From: Undibacterium sp. YM2
GTDB lineage: Bacteria > Pseudomonadota > Gammaproteobacteria > Burkholderiales > Burkholderiaceae_D
DNA: 64,000 nucleotides
Assembly: GCF_009937975.1 (NCBI RefSeq)
Contig: NZ_AP018441.1
Location: 62,001 to 126,000, forward strand
Reading direction: 5' to 3'
This document shows positions 15,320-24,816 of this stretch, one piece after another. Position 1 is the first letter of the stretch. Every line of letters begins with the position of its first letter. The translations under genes and the position numbers were made by a program. The notes beneath the pieces are model-generated. The model worked only from the letters and a program-made list of their open reading frames with translations. It searched no databases and was not told the origin of the DNA.

Positions 15320-16102
15320 ATGCCGTCCACCCCAGATACCGCCTTGAAGCAGGCAGGCAGCCGCGCTCTGCGCCTGATGGATCTGACCAGCCTGAATGAG
15401 GACGACACCAGGGAAAAGATCACCGCCTTGTGCAATGCTGCCAGCAGTGAGCAGGGGCAGGTGGCGGCTTTATGTATTTACCCGCGCTTTATCCCGCATG
15501 CAAAAAAGATGCTGCGTGAATTTGGCACGCCAGCGATCAAACTGGCGACGGTGGTTAATTTTCCGCATGGTGAGGCCGACGTGGATGTTGCCGTGGCCGA
15601 GACCAGGGCGGCGATTGCCTATGGTGCAGACGAGGTCGATCTGGTTTTCCCTTATGCCGCGCTGATGGCGGGTGACACCAGTACCGGGGCAGAGATGGTC
15701 AGGGCTTGCAAGGCTGCTTGTGGCGACAAGGTCTTGAAGGTCATCATCGAGAGTGGTGAACTGAAGACGGATGCCTTTATCCGCGCCGCCAGCCTGATAG
15801 CCATCACGGCAGGGGCAGACTTTATCAAGACTTCTACCGGCAAGGTGGCAGTGAATGCCACGCTGGCAGCGGCAGAAACCATGCTGACCGTGATCAAGGA
15901 AACCGGGGGACTATGTGGCTTCAAGGCCGCAGGCGGGGTAAGGACAGTGGAGGAGGCTGCAGCCTATCTGGCGCTGGCGGATAACATCCTGGGCCAGGAC
16001 TGGGTGAACCCTGCGCATTTTCGCTTTGGTGCTTCCAGCCTCTTGGGCAATTTGCAGGCTTGTCTGCGCGATGTACCGCCCCAAATCAAGTCGGGATACT
16101 GA
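15320..16102 (+). CDS. deoC: Deoxyribose-phosphate aldolase
   Basis: Class I aldolase that splits 2-deoxyribose 5-phosphate into glyceraldehyde 3-phosphate and acetaldehyde, the last step of deoxynucleoside breakdown. The 260-residue product has the Schiff-base lysine in FIKTSTGK, the second active-site Lys in [10 protein letters not shown], and [13 protein letters not shown]. The ATG at 15320 has AGGAG seven bases upstream; an earlier TTG at 15296 is rejected. The stop is one base before the deoA start, so deoC-deoA-deoD form one operon. Confidence 0.94.
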   Translation: MPSTPDTALKQAGSRALRLMDLTSLNEDDTREKITALCNAASSEQGQVAALCIYPRFIPHAKKMLREFGTPAIKLATVVNFPHGEADVDVAVAETRAAIAYGADEVDLVFPYAALMAGDTSTGAEMVRACKAACGDKVLKVIIESGELKTDAFIRAASLIAITAGADFIKTSTGKVAVNATLAAAETMLTVIKETGGLCGFKAAGGVRTVEEAAAYLALADNILGQDWVNPAHFRFGASSLLGNLQACLRDVPPQIKSGY

Positions 16103-16103
16103 G

Positions 16104-17459
16104 ATGCTGCTGGCGCAAGAGCTGATACGCAAGAAGCGCGCAGGCCTGGCTCTGGATCAGGCAGAGATACAGGCGCTGGTAACCGGCATGGTGGATGGCA
16201 GCATAACAGACGCGCAGCTCGGGGCATTTTGCATGGCGACCTGCTTGCAGGGCATGACAGCGGCAGAGGGTGCTGCGCTGACGCTGGCCATGCGTGATTC
16301 TGGTACTGTCTTGCGCTGGGATGAGATGGATTTGCCCGGCCCGGTGGTGGACAAGCATTCCACAGGCGGCGTGGGAGACCTGGTGTCGCTGGTGCTGGCC
16401 CCGATGGTGGTGGCTTGCGGCGGCATCGTCCCCATGATCAGCGGGCGCGGGCTGGCTCATACCGGTGGTACGCAAGACAAGCTCGAAGCCATACCCGGTT
16501 ATTGCACGACGCCTGATCTGGCGCGCTTCCGTCGTGTGGTCAGGGATTGCGGCATGGCCATCATAGGCCAGACTGCTGATCTTGCCCCGGCAGACAAGCG
16601 CCTGTATGCGATACGCGATGTGACAGCAACGGTAGATAGCCTGCCTTTGATTACGGCATCCATCCTGTCCAAGAAATTTGCTGCCGGGCTGGATGCGCTG
16701 GTCATGGATATCAAGTGCGGCAATGGTGCACAGACACCTGAGCTGGCGCAGGCGCAGGCCCTGGCAAAAAACATTATAGATACCGCCAATGCGGCGGGCA
16801 TGGCCTGCTCAGCCCTGATCACCGACATGAGCCAGCCACTGGCTCCCAGCATAGGCAATGCGCTGGAAGTGGCTGCCGCACTCAGTTATCTACGTACCGA
16901 CACCTGCCCGCAGCGCCTGCATCAGACCGTATTGGCGCTGGGCACGGAGATGCTGGTAGTGGCTGGCCTGGCAAAAAACGCACTGGAAGCCCAGGTAGGC
17001 TTGCTGGATGCCCTGCACAGCGGCAAGGCTGCGCAAGTGTTTGAAAAGTCTTGCACAGCACTGGGTGCTCCACCTGATTTGCTGACCAACCATGCCCGTT
17101 ATTTGCCCCAGGCCAAGCTGCGACAGCCGGTCTTCGCACCTGCGGGTATGTATCTCAACAGCATGGACACGCGGGCCATAGGCATGCTGGCCCTGCAATT
17201 GAGTACGGCAGCTCTTGGCAAACAAGATGCCAGTACCGGCTTGAGCCAGTTGGCGGAACTGGGGCAGCGCATGGAGGCTGATACTCCCTTGGCCATGATC
17301 CATGCTGTTGATGAAGACAGTCTGGCCATGGCCAGCAAGCGTCTGCTCGCAGCATGCACATTTGGCGAATCTGCCGTGCCGCGACCACAACAGATACGGC
17401 AGAGCATGCGCGGCAGCTTGCGCCTGCCTGCATACGCATTGACCACGGAAACAATATGA
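16104..17459 (+). CDS. deoA: Thymidine phosphorylase
   Basis: Converts thymidine or deoxyuridine plus phosphate into the base and 2-deoxyribose 1-phosphate. The 451-residue product has the family signature KHSTGGVGD and [20 protein letters not shown], and the alpha domain start [12 protein letters not shown]. The start is the ATG at 16104, one base after the deoC stop. The end overlaps deoD by ATGA. The order deoC-deoA-deoD lacks the phosphopentomutase deoB, which must be elsewhere. Confidence 0.94.
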   Translation: MLLAQELIRKKRAGLALDQAEIQALVTGMVDGSITDAQLGAFCMATCLQGMTAAEGAALTLAMRDSGTVLRWDEMDLPGPVVDKHSTGGVGDLVSLVLAPMVVACGGIVPMISGRGLAHTGGTQDKLEAIPGYCTTPDLARFRRVVRDCGMAIIGQTADLAPADKRLYAIRDVTATVDSLPLITASILSKKFAAGLDALVMDIKCGNGAQTPELAQAQALAKNIIDTANAAGMACSALITDMSQPLAPSIGNALEVAAALSYLRTDTCPQRLHQTVLALGTEMLVVAGLAKNALEAQVGLLDALHSGKAAQVFEKSCTALGAPPDLLTNHARYLPQAKLRQPVFAPAGMYLNSMDTRAIGMLALQLSTAALGKQDASTGLSQLAELGQRMEADTPLAMIHAVDEDSLAMASKRLLAACTFGESAVPRPQQIRQSMRGSLRLPAYALTTETI

Positions 17460-18169
17460 CTACTCCCCATATCAATGCCGCTCCTGGTGATTTTGCCGAC
17501 ATCGTGCTGATGCCTGGCGACCCCTTGCGGGCCAAGATGATTGCTGATCATTGGCTCAGCGATGCCCTGCTGGTCAATACCGTGCGCAATATGCTGGGCT
17601 ATACCGGTTGGTACCGCGACAAGAAGATTTCTGTACTCGCACATGGCATGGGCATACCCTCGATCAGTATTTATGCAACTGAGCTGATACGCCACTATGA
17701 GGTCAAGAAACTCATACGCTTGGGTTCATGCGGTGCGTTGCGGGCAGACATGCAGCTCGGTGATGTCATCGTCGCCATGGGTGCAAGTACTGACAGCAAG
17801 GTCAACCGCATGCGCTTCATGGACCATGATTTTGCGGCGCTTGCTGATTATGGTTTGCTCGCCAAGGCAGTGCAGACTGCGCATTGCCTGCAAAAACCTG
17901 TCAGGGTGGGCAATGTATTTTCTGCCGACCTGTTTTACAGTGTGCAGCCGCAGCTTTTCGACATCATGGAAAAAATGCAGATACTGGCGGTGGAAATGGA
18001 GTTGGCAGGTTTATATTCAGTAGCCGCCGAACATGGCGTGCAGGCCCTGGGTTTGCTGACGGTAGCAGATCATTTGCGCAGCGGTGCTGGCATGACTCCG
18101 GAACAAAGACAAAACAGCTTTAGCGACATGGTGGAAATTGCGCTCGAAAGCTGCTGTACCTGCGATTGA
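17456..18169 (+). CDS. deoD: Purine-nucleoside phosphorylase (DeoD type)
   Basis: Phosphorolysis of purine (deoxy)nucleosides to base and (deoxy)ribose 1-phosphate, with 237 residues. Motifs are [15 protein letters not shown] at the start, [22 protein letters not shown] and the catalytic Asp in [11 protein letters not shown]. The start overlaps the deoA stop (ATGA), so translation is probably coupled. It is the last gene of the deo operon and is convergent with the FliL-like gene at 18184. Confidence 0.93.
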   Translation: MTTPHINAAPGDFADIVLMPGDPLRAKMIADHWLSDALLVNTVRNMLGYTGWYRDKKISVLAHGMGIPSISIYATELIRHYEVKKLIRLGSCGALRADMQLGDVIVAMGASTDSKVNRMRFMDHDFAALADYGLLAKAVQTAHCLQKPVRVGNVFSADLFYSVQPQLFDIMEKMQILAVEMELAGLYSVAAEHGVQALGLLTVADHLRSGAGMTPEQRQNSFSDMVEIALESCCTCD

Positions 18170-18183
18170 TGGGCTTGCAAGTG

Positions 18184-18594
18184 CTACTGGATGACAAAGT
18201 TCTCGAAGAACACGTCAGTCACGCCATCATGTTCTTTGAGGTCCAGGGTTTTATTGACACCATTCTTGATCTCTTCCATCAACTGGTGCTTGCCTTCCAG
18301 ACTTTGCAATTGCTCACCTTCCTTGCTGCTGAGCAGCAGGATCAGGGTATGCCTGACCTTGGGCATGAATAATTTAATCTTGTCGCTGACTTCTGCGCTG
18401 GCGATTTGCAAGGCCATGCTGAGTTGCAGATAACGTTCTGTACTCGACAGATTGACTGTGAACGCCTCTAGCTTGGCAGTTGAACCGCCACCAGATGCAC
18501 TGGCACTGCCACCAGAATTGGCCAGGGCCATGCCAGAAGACAGGCTGAGTGCGAGGCAAAGCAGGAATGGGTATAAATGTTTTTTCAGCATCAT
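18184..18594 (-). CDS. FliL-domain exported protein
   Basis: A 136-residue protein with a signal peptide (LYPFLLCLALSLSSGMALA), a Gly/Ser-rich linker and a FliL-type domain. That domain has the pattern YLQLSMALQIASAEVSDKIKLFMPKVRHTLILLLSSKEGEQ, split here only for description, ending TDVFFENFVIQ. Real FliL is a membrane protein at the flagellar basal body; this one keeps the domain but its leader looks cleavable and no flagellar genes are nearby. It is therefore called only FliL-like. Confidence 0.78.
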   Translation of the reverse strand: MMLKKHLYPFLLCLALSLSSGMALANSGGSASASGGGSTAKLEAFTVNLSSTERYLQLSMALQIASAEVSDKIKLFMPKVRHTLILLLSSKEGEQLQSLEGKHQLMEEIKNGVNKTLDLKEHDGVTDVFFENFVIQ

Positions 18595-18797
18595 GTCTTA
18601 ACTTCTGCAAGTATTTGCTCAGGAAAAATCCCTATTTTTCAATAGCTTACCGCAATGCAATAAAACATACTGTTAAACAACTTGAAGCCGTCAGGGAGAT
18701 AGCTGAAGTAGTATTTTTGCAATGAGCCTGTCTGAATAACAAACAGGCTTATGCAAATTACATACCGGGTGTTGGCCGGCCTTGGCCGTTTGATGGT

Positions 18798-20465
18798 TTA
18801 TACGCTCAAAGGCTTGTAACGGATGCGTTTTGGTTTGGCACCTTCTTCACCCAGGCGTTTTTTCTTGTCGGCTTCATATTCCTGATAGTTGCCATCAAAG
18901 AAAGTGACTTGGGAATTGCCTTCAAATGCCAGGATGTGGGTAGCGATACGGTCAAGGAACCAGCGGTCATGTGAGATCACCATGACGCTGCCGGCAAATT
19001 CCAGCAAGGCATCTTCCAGCGCACGCAGGGTTTCCACGTCCAGATCATTCGATGGTTCATCGAGCAGCAAGACATTGCCGCCTTGTAGCAGGGTTTTGGC
19101 CAGATGCAAACGGCCACGTTCACCACCAGACAGGTTACCGACGATCTTTTGCTGGTCACCGCCCTTGAAGTTGAAGCGACCCAGATAAGCGCGCGATGGC
19201 ATTTCAAAACGGCCTACGGTCAGGATGTCGGCACCATTGGCCACGTCTTCAAACACGGTCTTGGTATTGCCCAGGTCTTCACGCGATTGATCTACCAGCG
19301 AGATTTTGGCTGTCTGGCCCAGCACGACTTCACCGCTATCCGGTGTTTCCAGACCCTTGATCATCTTGAACAGGGTAGATTTACCGGCACCGTTAGGGCC
19401 GATGATACCGACAATCGCGCCAGGAGGGATCTTGAAGCTCAGGTTATCGATGAGCAGGCGGTCACCAAAGGCTTTTGTGACGTTCTTGAATTCGATGACT
19501 TCATTCCCCAGACGCTCGGCCACTGGGATGAAAATCTCCTGGGTTTCATTGCGCTTCTGGTATTCATGTTCGCTCATTTCATTGAAGCGGGCCAGACGTG
19601 CCTTGCTCTTGGCCTGGCGCGCTTTGGGGTTCTGGCGTGACCATTCCAGTTCTTTTTGCAGGGCTTTCTGGCGAGCAGATTCTGTCGCTTCTTCCTGCTT
19701 CAGGCGCGCTTGTTTCTGGTCCAGCCAGGAAGAGTAATTGCCCTTCCAAGGGATACCATGACCACGATCCAGTTCCAAAATCCACTCAGCTGCATTGTCA
19801 AGGAAGTAGCGGTCATGGGTAATCGCCACCACAGTGCCAGGGAAGCGCAACAGGAATTGTTCCAGCCAGTCGACAGATTCAGCATCCAGATGGTTGGTTG
19901 GTTCATCAAGCAAGAGCATGTCAGGCTTGGACAGCAGCAAACGGCACAGCGCGACACGGCGTTTTTCACCACCGGACAGGACAGCTATCTTGGCATCCCA
20001 GGCGGGCAGGCGCAGCGCATCGGCAGCCATTTCCAGTTGCAGTTCTACATTGTCACCGGCAGAGGCTGAGATGATGGCTTCCAGGCGTGCCTGCTCATTC
20101 GCCAGGGCATCAAAGTCAGCGTCTTCTTCAGCATAAGCGGCATACACTTCTTCGAGCTTGGCTTTGGCTTCAAACACTTCACCCAGGGCAGATTCAATGG
20201 CCTGGCGCACGGTTTGTTCTGGATCGAGTTGCGGTTCCTGCGGCAGGTAACCGATATTCAGGTTGGGCATGGGCACTGCTTCGCCCTGTATGTCCTTGTC
20301 TATGCCTGCCATGATTTTGAGCAGGGAAGACTTGCCTGAACCATTCAGACCCAGCACGCCTATCTTGGCGCCAGGGAAGAAGGACAGGGAAATATCTTTG
20401 AGGATTTGACGCTTGGGCGGCACGATTTTGCCGACGCGATTCATGGTATAGACGTAATTGGCCAT
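18798..20465 (-). CDS. ettA: Energy-dependent translational throttle protein EttA (ABC-F)
   Basis: A soluble ABC-F ATPase that binds the ribosomal E site and couples translation to the ADP/ATP ratio. The 555 residues hold two ATPase domains: Walker A GLNGSGKSS and GPNGAGKST, signatures LSGGEKRR and LSGGERGR, and Walker B LLLDEPTNHLD and LLLDEPSNDLD. Between them is the linker (RQNPKARQAKSKARLARFNEM) typical of EttA. The length equals the family norm. It is monocistronic. Confidence 0.95.
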   Translation of the reverse strand: MANYVYTMNRVGKIVPPKRQILKDISLSFFPGAKIGVLGLNGSGKSSLLKIMAGIDKDIQGEAVPMPNLNIGYLPQEPQLDPEQTVRQAIESALGEVFEAKAKLEEVYAAYAEEDADFDALANEQARLEAIISASAGDNVELQLEMAADALRLPAWDAKIAVLSGGEKRRVALCRLLLSKPDMLLLDEPTNHLDAESVDWLEQFLLRFPGTVVAITHDRYFLDNAAEWILELDRGHGIPWKGNYSSWLDQKQARLKQEEATESARQKALQKELEWSRQNPKARQAKSKARLARFNEMSEHEYQKRNETQEIFIPVAERLGNEVIEFKNVTKAFGDRLLIDNLSFKIPPGAIVGIIGPNGAGKSTLFKMIKGLETPDSGEVVLGQTAKISLVDQSREDLGNTKTVFEDVANGADILTVGRFEMPSRAYLGRFNFKGGDQQKIVGNLSGGERGRLHLAKTLLQGGNVLLLDEPSNDLDVETLRALEDALLEFAGSVMVISHDRWFLDRIATHILAFEGNSQVTFFDGNYQEYEADKKKRLGEEGAKPKRIRYKPLSV

Positions 20466-20734
20466 TTTTCTTGATTTTTCATAGGGAATAAGAATGTTTG
20501 TAAGGATACCTCATGCAGACACAGGACGGAATATTTCGGCCAGTTTATGTAAGGCTGGCGGCTTGCCGTCGGGCGCGGCTATTTTTCTGACGCCTGCTGA
20601 GCGTTGAAATGCGGAAAATTTCATCAGGAGTTGCATTTTATGGTGCTCTGCACCAAAGTTGATGTAGCTCAATCCCCTGCCAATAGTGTGGATTTACACT
20701 TTGTTCATCACTGTTGAGAAAAGAGGAAATGAAA

Positions 20735-21349
20735 ATGAAAAAGCTTGTTATCGCACTCTCCCTGGCAGCTATCGGTCTCACTGCAAACCAGGCAATGGCT
20801 CAAGAACAGAGCCCATGGCAAGTGCGTGCCCGTGTCGTCAATATCGATCCTGCAAATGGTTCTGATCCTATAGGTGGCGTCGGTGCTGCCGACCGCATCA
20901 CTGTCAGCAGCAAGGAAATTCCTGAAGTCGATATCACTTATTTTTTCACGCCAAACTTGGCGGCAGAACTGATACTGACTTACCCGCAAAAACATGACGT
21001 CATGCTCGACGGTGCCATCATCGGTACTTTCAAGCATTTGCCACCGACACTGACTGCACAATACCATTTTGCACCTGGTTCAAAAGTCAGCCCTTATGTT
21101 GGTGCAGGTGTCAATTACACCCGCATCTCTGATGTGAACCTGCTCAAGGGTACTGGTGGCCTCGACAGCAACAGTTTTGGCCTGGCCATACAGGCTGGTG
21201 TCGATTTCAAACTCGACAAAAACTGGTCCTTGAACCTGGATGTCAAGAAAGTGCAAATACGCAGCGATGTGACTATCAGCGGTGCCAAAGTCAGCGCCGT
21301 CAAAGTTGATCCCTGGCTGGTAGGCGTAGGCGTAGGCTATCGCTTCTAA
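20735..21349 (+). CDS. ompW: OmpW family outer-membrane protein
   Basis: A small eight-stranded outer-membrane beta-barrel that may pass hydrophobic compounds. It has a signal peptide MKKLVIALSLAAIGLTANQAMAQ, then SPWQVRARVVNIDPANGSD, typical of OmpW, and ends in an aromatic residue (GVGVGYRF) as barrel proteins do. ATG codons lie at 20729 and 20735; the second has better spacing from AGAGG. A strong terminator follows at 21377. Confidence 0.88.
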   Translation: MKKLVIALSLAAIGLTANQAMAQEQSPWQVRARVVNIDPANGSDPIGGVGAADRITVSSKEIPEVDITYFFTPNLAAELILTYPQKHDVMLDGAIIGTFKHLPPTLTAQYHFAPGSKVSPYVGAGVNYTRISDVNLLKGTGGLDSNSFGLAIQAGVDFKLDKNWSLNLDVKKVQIRSDVTISGAKVSAVKVDPWLVGVGVGYRF

Positions 21350-21376
21350 GACAGAATATTTGCCGGTAATGATGTG

Positions 21377-21405
21377 ATCCCCTTCCATGAAGGGGATTTT
21401 TATTT
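21377..21405 (+). terminator. Rho-independent terminator after ompW
   Basis: ATCCCCTTC and GAAGGGGAT make a perfect 9-bp stem with a three-base loop, followed by a T-rich run (TTTTATTT). It isolates ompW from the exporter operon downstream. Confidence 0.88.
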
Positions 21406-21551
21406 GGGCAAAAGATTTTCCCCGCCATCACTGTGCTAATTCGCACACCAGCGTTCGATGACGAACGATGTCGCTGCACTATTCTTTCCTTTTCTTGCTG
21501 TTGAAATCTTCCAAGTAGTTGATTTTAAATAGTTAAATCAAAATCGATGAG

Positions 21552-21570
21552 GCAGGCACGGTGCTTGCAA
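21552..21570 (+). promoter_or_regulatory. Sigma-54 (-24/-12) promoter of the MacAB-like exporter operon
   Basis: The sequence CAGGCACGGTGCTTGCA (21553-21569) matches the sigma-54 consensus (TGGCACG, four bases, TTGCA) at all but the first T. The GG at 21555-21556 and GC at 21567-21568 are 10 bases apart. It lies 37 bp before the adaptor start at 21606. An NtrC-type activator is encoded at the end of the same cluster (26088). An inverted repeat CGTTC/GAACG near 21452 could be part of the activator site. Confidence 0.82.
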
Positions 21571-21605
21571 ACCTGATCTGGTAGTTAATTACATCAGGTT
21601 TCAAC

Positions 21606-22853
21606 ATGGATCAGGCTATCAGCCACGACACGCTCAAAAATCGCAGGCGCAAGACTATCTTGCTGCTGGCTGCTGCCGCCATTTCTGTCACTGGTGCGGC
21701 ATGGGCCGTGAACCGGCTTATCAGCCCCGGTGTCAGCCTGGGTGAGATACGCGTGGGCGAGGTGCGCGTGGGGGCTATCGACAATACCATCAACGCGGCA
21801 GGCGTCGTCATCCCTGTTCATGAAGAACAACTATCCAGCCCCAACCAGTCACGTATCAGCAAAGTCATTGCCAAGGCTGGCCAACAAGTACGCGCCGGTG
21901 AATTGCTGATGCTGCTGGATGACCATAGCATACGTCTGGCAATCGACAATTTGCGCGAGCAGGTGTCCCAGCAAGATGTAAAGGGCCAATTGCTGGCGAT
22001 GGAAATGGAATCCAATCTCAAAAAAATTGCCAGTGAAATGGAATTGCTGGAACTGGATTTGCAGAGCAATAAAGTCAAACTCGCGCGCTATCAAAAACTG
22101 GGTGCTATAGGCATTACCTCAGCCGTTGATTTGCAAGCGGCAGAACTGGCCGTCAAACGCAATGAAGTGCAATTGCGCCAGCATAAAGAGAGTTTGAACG
22201 ACACTCGTCGCACCACGCAAAGCAATGTAGAGGCTGCACGCCTGCAAAAGTCCATTTACCAGAAGCAGATGGAAGCCCAGCAAAGACTGCTGGAACAAAC
22301 CCAGGTCAAAGCTCCCTTTGATGGTTTGCTGACCTGGATGCTGGCAGACGAAGGTGCCAGCGTCAATACCGGGCAACTGATCGCCAAGGTGTCTGAGTTA
22401 AACAATTTCAAGGTAGAAGCCACGGTCTCTGATTTTTATGCGCGTTACCTCAGTCCCGGTCAAAAAGTGCGGGTTGAATACAGTGGGCAAATCATGCCCG
22501 GTGAAGTGCAAACCATTTTGCCTGAAATACAAAATGGCACAGTCAAGCTCATTGTCGTACTGGACCAGGCAAACCACCCTTCACTCCGGCATAAACTGCG
22601 GGTAGAAGTGAATATCATCACCGAACAAAAAGCGCGCAGCCTGATTGTTGAAAATGGCCCGGCCATCGGTGGCAAGGGCAGGCAGGATGTGTATGTACTG
22701 GAAGATGGCAAGGCAGTAAAACGCAGCGTGGAAATAGGCCTGGGTGACAGCAAGATGGTGGAAGTTTTGCAGGGCGCAAAAGCAGGAGACAGGCTGGTGA
22801 TTTCTGATATCAGCAGCCTCAAGCACTTAAACAGTTTCAGGGTAACGCAATAA
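21606..22853 (+). CDS. Periplasmic adaptor subunit of a MacAB-like exporter
   Basis: A 415-residue HlyD/RND-type adaptor. An N-terminal membrane anchor (TILLLAAAAISVTGAAWAV) is followed by a lipoyl half (ISKVIAKAGQQVRAGELLMLLDD), a long coiled-coil hairpin (about 120-220), and the second lipoyl half (VKAPFDGLLTWMLADEGASVNTGQL). The C-terminal barrel ends with VLEDGKAVKRSVEIGLGD, as in MacA. It is the first gene of a four-gene operon with an ATPase and two permeases and sits behind a sigma-54 promoter. The substrate is unknown; relatives export macrolides, peptides or lipoproteins. Confidence 0.88.
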   Translation: MDQAISHDTLKNRRRKTILLLAAAAISVTGAAWAVNRLISPGVSLGEIRVGEVRVGAIDNTINAAGVVIPVHEEQLSSPNQSRISKVIAKAGQQVRAGELLMLLDDHSIRLAIDNLREQVSQQDVKGQLLAMEMESNLKKIASEMELLELDLQSNKVKLARYQKLGAIGITSAVDLQAAELAVKRNEVQLRQHKESLNDTRRTTQSNVEAARLQKSIYQKQMEAQQRLLEQTQVKAPFDGLLTWMLADEGASVNTGQLIAKVSELNNFKVEATVSDFYARYLSPGQKVRVEYSGQIMPGEVQTILPEIQNGTVKLIVVLDQANHPSLRHKLRVEVNIITEQKARSLIVENGPAIGGKGRQDVYVLEDGKAVKRSVEIGLGDSKMVEVLQGAKAGDRLVISDISSLKHLNSFRVTQ

Positions 22854-22892
22854 ACCTCAAGCATAAAAATTGAATAAAAAAAGGAAACGATC

Positions 22893-23555
22893 ATGATCAA
22901 GCTGGAAAACGTCAGCAAAACCTATCAGACCGATAAAGTCGAAACCCTGGCTTTGCGCGACATTAATCTGCATGTCAAAAAGGGTGAGTTTGTGTCCATC
23001 ATGGGCCCTAGCGGCTGCGGTAAAAGTACGCTGCTGAATTTGATCGGTCTGCTCGACAGACCTGGCAAAGGCAAAATTGCCGTCGATGGGGCCGAGATGA
23101 AATCCTGGCGCGACAAGGAACTGGCCAGCATGCGCAACCGTACCTTTGGTTTTATTTTCCAGAGCTTCCATCTGATCAATGATCTACGTGTCATCGATAA
23201 TGTAGAGCTGCCCTTGCTATACCGTTCTTGCAGTGCCAAAGAACGCCGCCGTCTGGCAGAAGAAGCGCTGGCCAGGGTAGGCTTGTCGGCACGTTTGGAC
23301 CATTATCCGAATCAATTGTCTGGCGGCCAGCAGCAGAGGGTGGCGATTGCCCGCGCCATGGTCGGTCGCCCCAGCATCTTGCTGGCAGATGAACCTACCG
23401 GCAATCTCGATAGCCAGATGGGGGCCGAGGTCATGGATATCCTGCTCAAGCTCAGTCATGAAGGGACGACTGTCGTCATGGTCACCCATGATGAGCGTCA
23501 GGCCAAACAGGGTGGCCGCATCGTGCGGGTATTTGACGGCCAACTGGTGGCTTAG
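22893..23555 (+). CDS. ABC transporter ATPase, MacB/LolD type
   Basis: A 220-residue ATPase with Walker A GPSGCGKST, Q-loop FIFQSFHL, signature LSGGQQQRVAIARA, Walker B ILLADEPTGNLDS and H-loop VTHD. All are intact. The ATG at 22893 has AAGGAAA upstream. It energises the two FtsX-type permeases that follow. Unlike true MacB the ATPase and membrane parts are separate genes, as in LolCDE-like systems. Confidence 0.92.
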   Translation: MIKLENVSKTYQTDKVETLALRDINLHVKKGEFVSIMGPSGCGKSTLLNLIGLLDRPGKGKIAVDGAEMKSWRDKELASMRNRTFGFIFQSFHLINDLRVIDNVELPLLYRSCSAKERRRLAEEALARVGLSARLDHYPNQLSGGQQQRVAIARAMVGRPSILLADEPTGNLDSQMGAEVMDILLKLSHEGTTVVMVTHDERQAKQGGRIVRVFDGQLVA

Positions 23556-23565
23556 GGGGCATGTC

Positions 23566-24816
23566 ATGTTAAAGAATTATTTCCAGATTGCCTGCAAGGT
23601 GTATCTGCGGCGCAAATTGTTCACTGCCATCAACCTGCTCTGCATAGTCCTGACCATGGTGGTCTTGCTGGTGGTGACTGCGATGTTGCAAGCCACTTTT
23701 TTTCCTACCGGTGTGGAAGGCAAGAGCGAACGGTTTTTACAGATCGGCACGGTCACGCAGGTCAGCAAGAACAACACCAGGCGCAGCCCGCTGGGATATA
23801 AAATCATTGATCAATATTTGCGCAAGATGAAGACGGTGGAAAAAGTGGCTGCGGTCACTGGCCCGGAATCTGTGTCTGTCTATCAAAAAGACAGTGTCAA
23901 TGAAATCATGATGCGCCGCGCCGATGCAGAGTACTGGCAGATACTGGATTTCAAAATACTTTCCGGGCGTGTGCCTACAGCGGAGGATGTCAGGCTGGGG
24001 CGCTTCGTCGCTGTCGTCAATGAGAGTACGGCGAAAAAAATATTTGACAGTACAGCAGTCGTGAGTCAAAAAGTCGTCGGTCAAAAAATCAACGCCGGTG
24101 GGCAGCAGTTTGAAATCATCGGCGTGGTGGAAGACGTTATACACATGAATGCTTTTGCAGACATCTGGGTACCCGTCACGACTTTCCCCTCCTCACAGTA
24201 TCGTGAGCAATATTCAGGTAATTTCAATGCCATGTTGATGGGCAAGAGTGCAGCAGACCTGCCTCTGATCAGGGATGAACTCTTGCAGGTCGTCAAGCAA
24301 ATCAATGCCGATGAACCAACTCACTGGGAACACACCTACATGTGGGCAGACAGCAAACTGGACTTTTTCGCCAGAGGTATATTGAACCGTGATGAAGTAC
24401 CTGATTCAGGAGCCGTACAGTTACTGGCAGGCGTGGTATTTTTCATGTTGCTCTTCATGCTTTTGCCCGCTTTGAACCTGGTCAATCTGAACTCTGGCCG
24501 CATCATGGAAAGGGCCGCCGAGATAGGCGTGCGCAAAGCCTTTGGTGCCAGTAACCGTGAACTGGTCAAACAATTCGTCATGGAAAATATCCTGCTCTGC
24601 CTGTTCGGTGCCCTGGTGGGATTGATATTCACCAAGCTGACCCTGGTCTGGCTCAGCAATGCAGATCTGATCCCTTATCTGAAAGTGGATTTGAGTTTTG
24701 CTGTATTTGCCTATGGCTTTGTGATTGCCGTCGTGTTTGGCGTTTTGTCTGGCGTCATCCCGGCATGGAAAATGTCGCGCCTTGATCCCGTGCTTGCGCT
24801 GAAAGGAGCTGCATAA
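23566..24816 (+). CDS. ABC transporter permease, MacB/FtsX type (first)
   Basis: A 416-residue permease. One N-terminal helix (LFTAINLLCIVLTMVVLLVV) is followed by a large periplasmic domain of about 230 residues (MacB_PCD) and three C-terminal helices. The FtsX signature ERAAEIGVRKAFGASNREL lies between helices 2 and 3, and the end is PAWKMSRLDPVLALKG. The start is the ATG at 23566, 10 bp after the ATPase stop. It pairs with the permease at 24816, overlapping it by one base. Confidence 0.9.
   Translation: MLKNYFQIACKVYLRRKLFTAINLLCIVLTMVVLLVVTAMLQATFFPTGVEGKSERFLQIGTVTQVSKNNTRRSPLGYKIIDQYLRKMKTVEKVAAVTGPESVSVYQKDSVNEIMMRRADAEYWQILDFKILSGRVPTAEDVRLGRFVAVVNESTAKKIFDSTAVVSQKVVGQKINAGGQQFEIIGVVEDVIHMNAFADIWVPVTTFPSSQYREQYSGNFNAMLMGKSAADLPLIRDELLQVVKQINADEPTHWEHTYMWADSKLDFFARGILNRDEVPDSGAVQLLAGVVFFMLLFMLLPALNLVNLNSGRIMERAAEIGVRKAFGASNRELVKQFVMENILLCLFGALVGLIFTKLTLVWLSNADLIPYLKVDLSFAVFAYGFVIAVVFGVLSGVIPAWKMSRLDPVLALKGAA

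Noticed and set aside
18725..18749. AGCCTGT/ACAGGCT hairpin as terminator for ettA
   Set aside because: It lies in the right gap after ettA but is not followed by T bases on the minus strand, and the loop is 11 bases; too weak to list.
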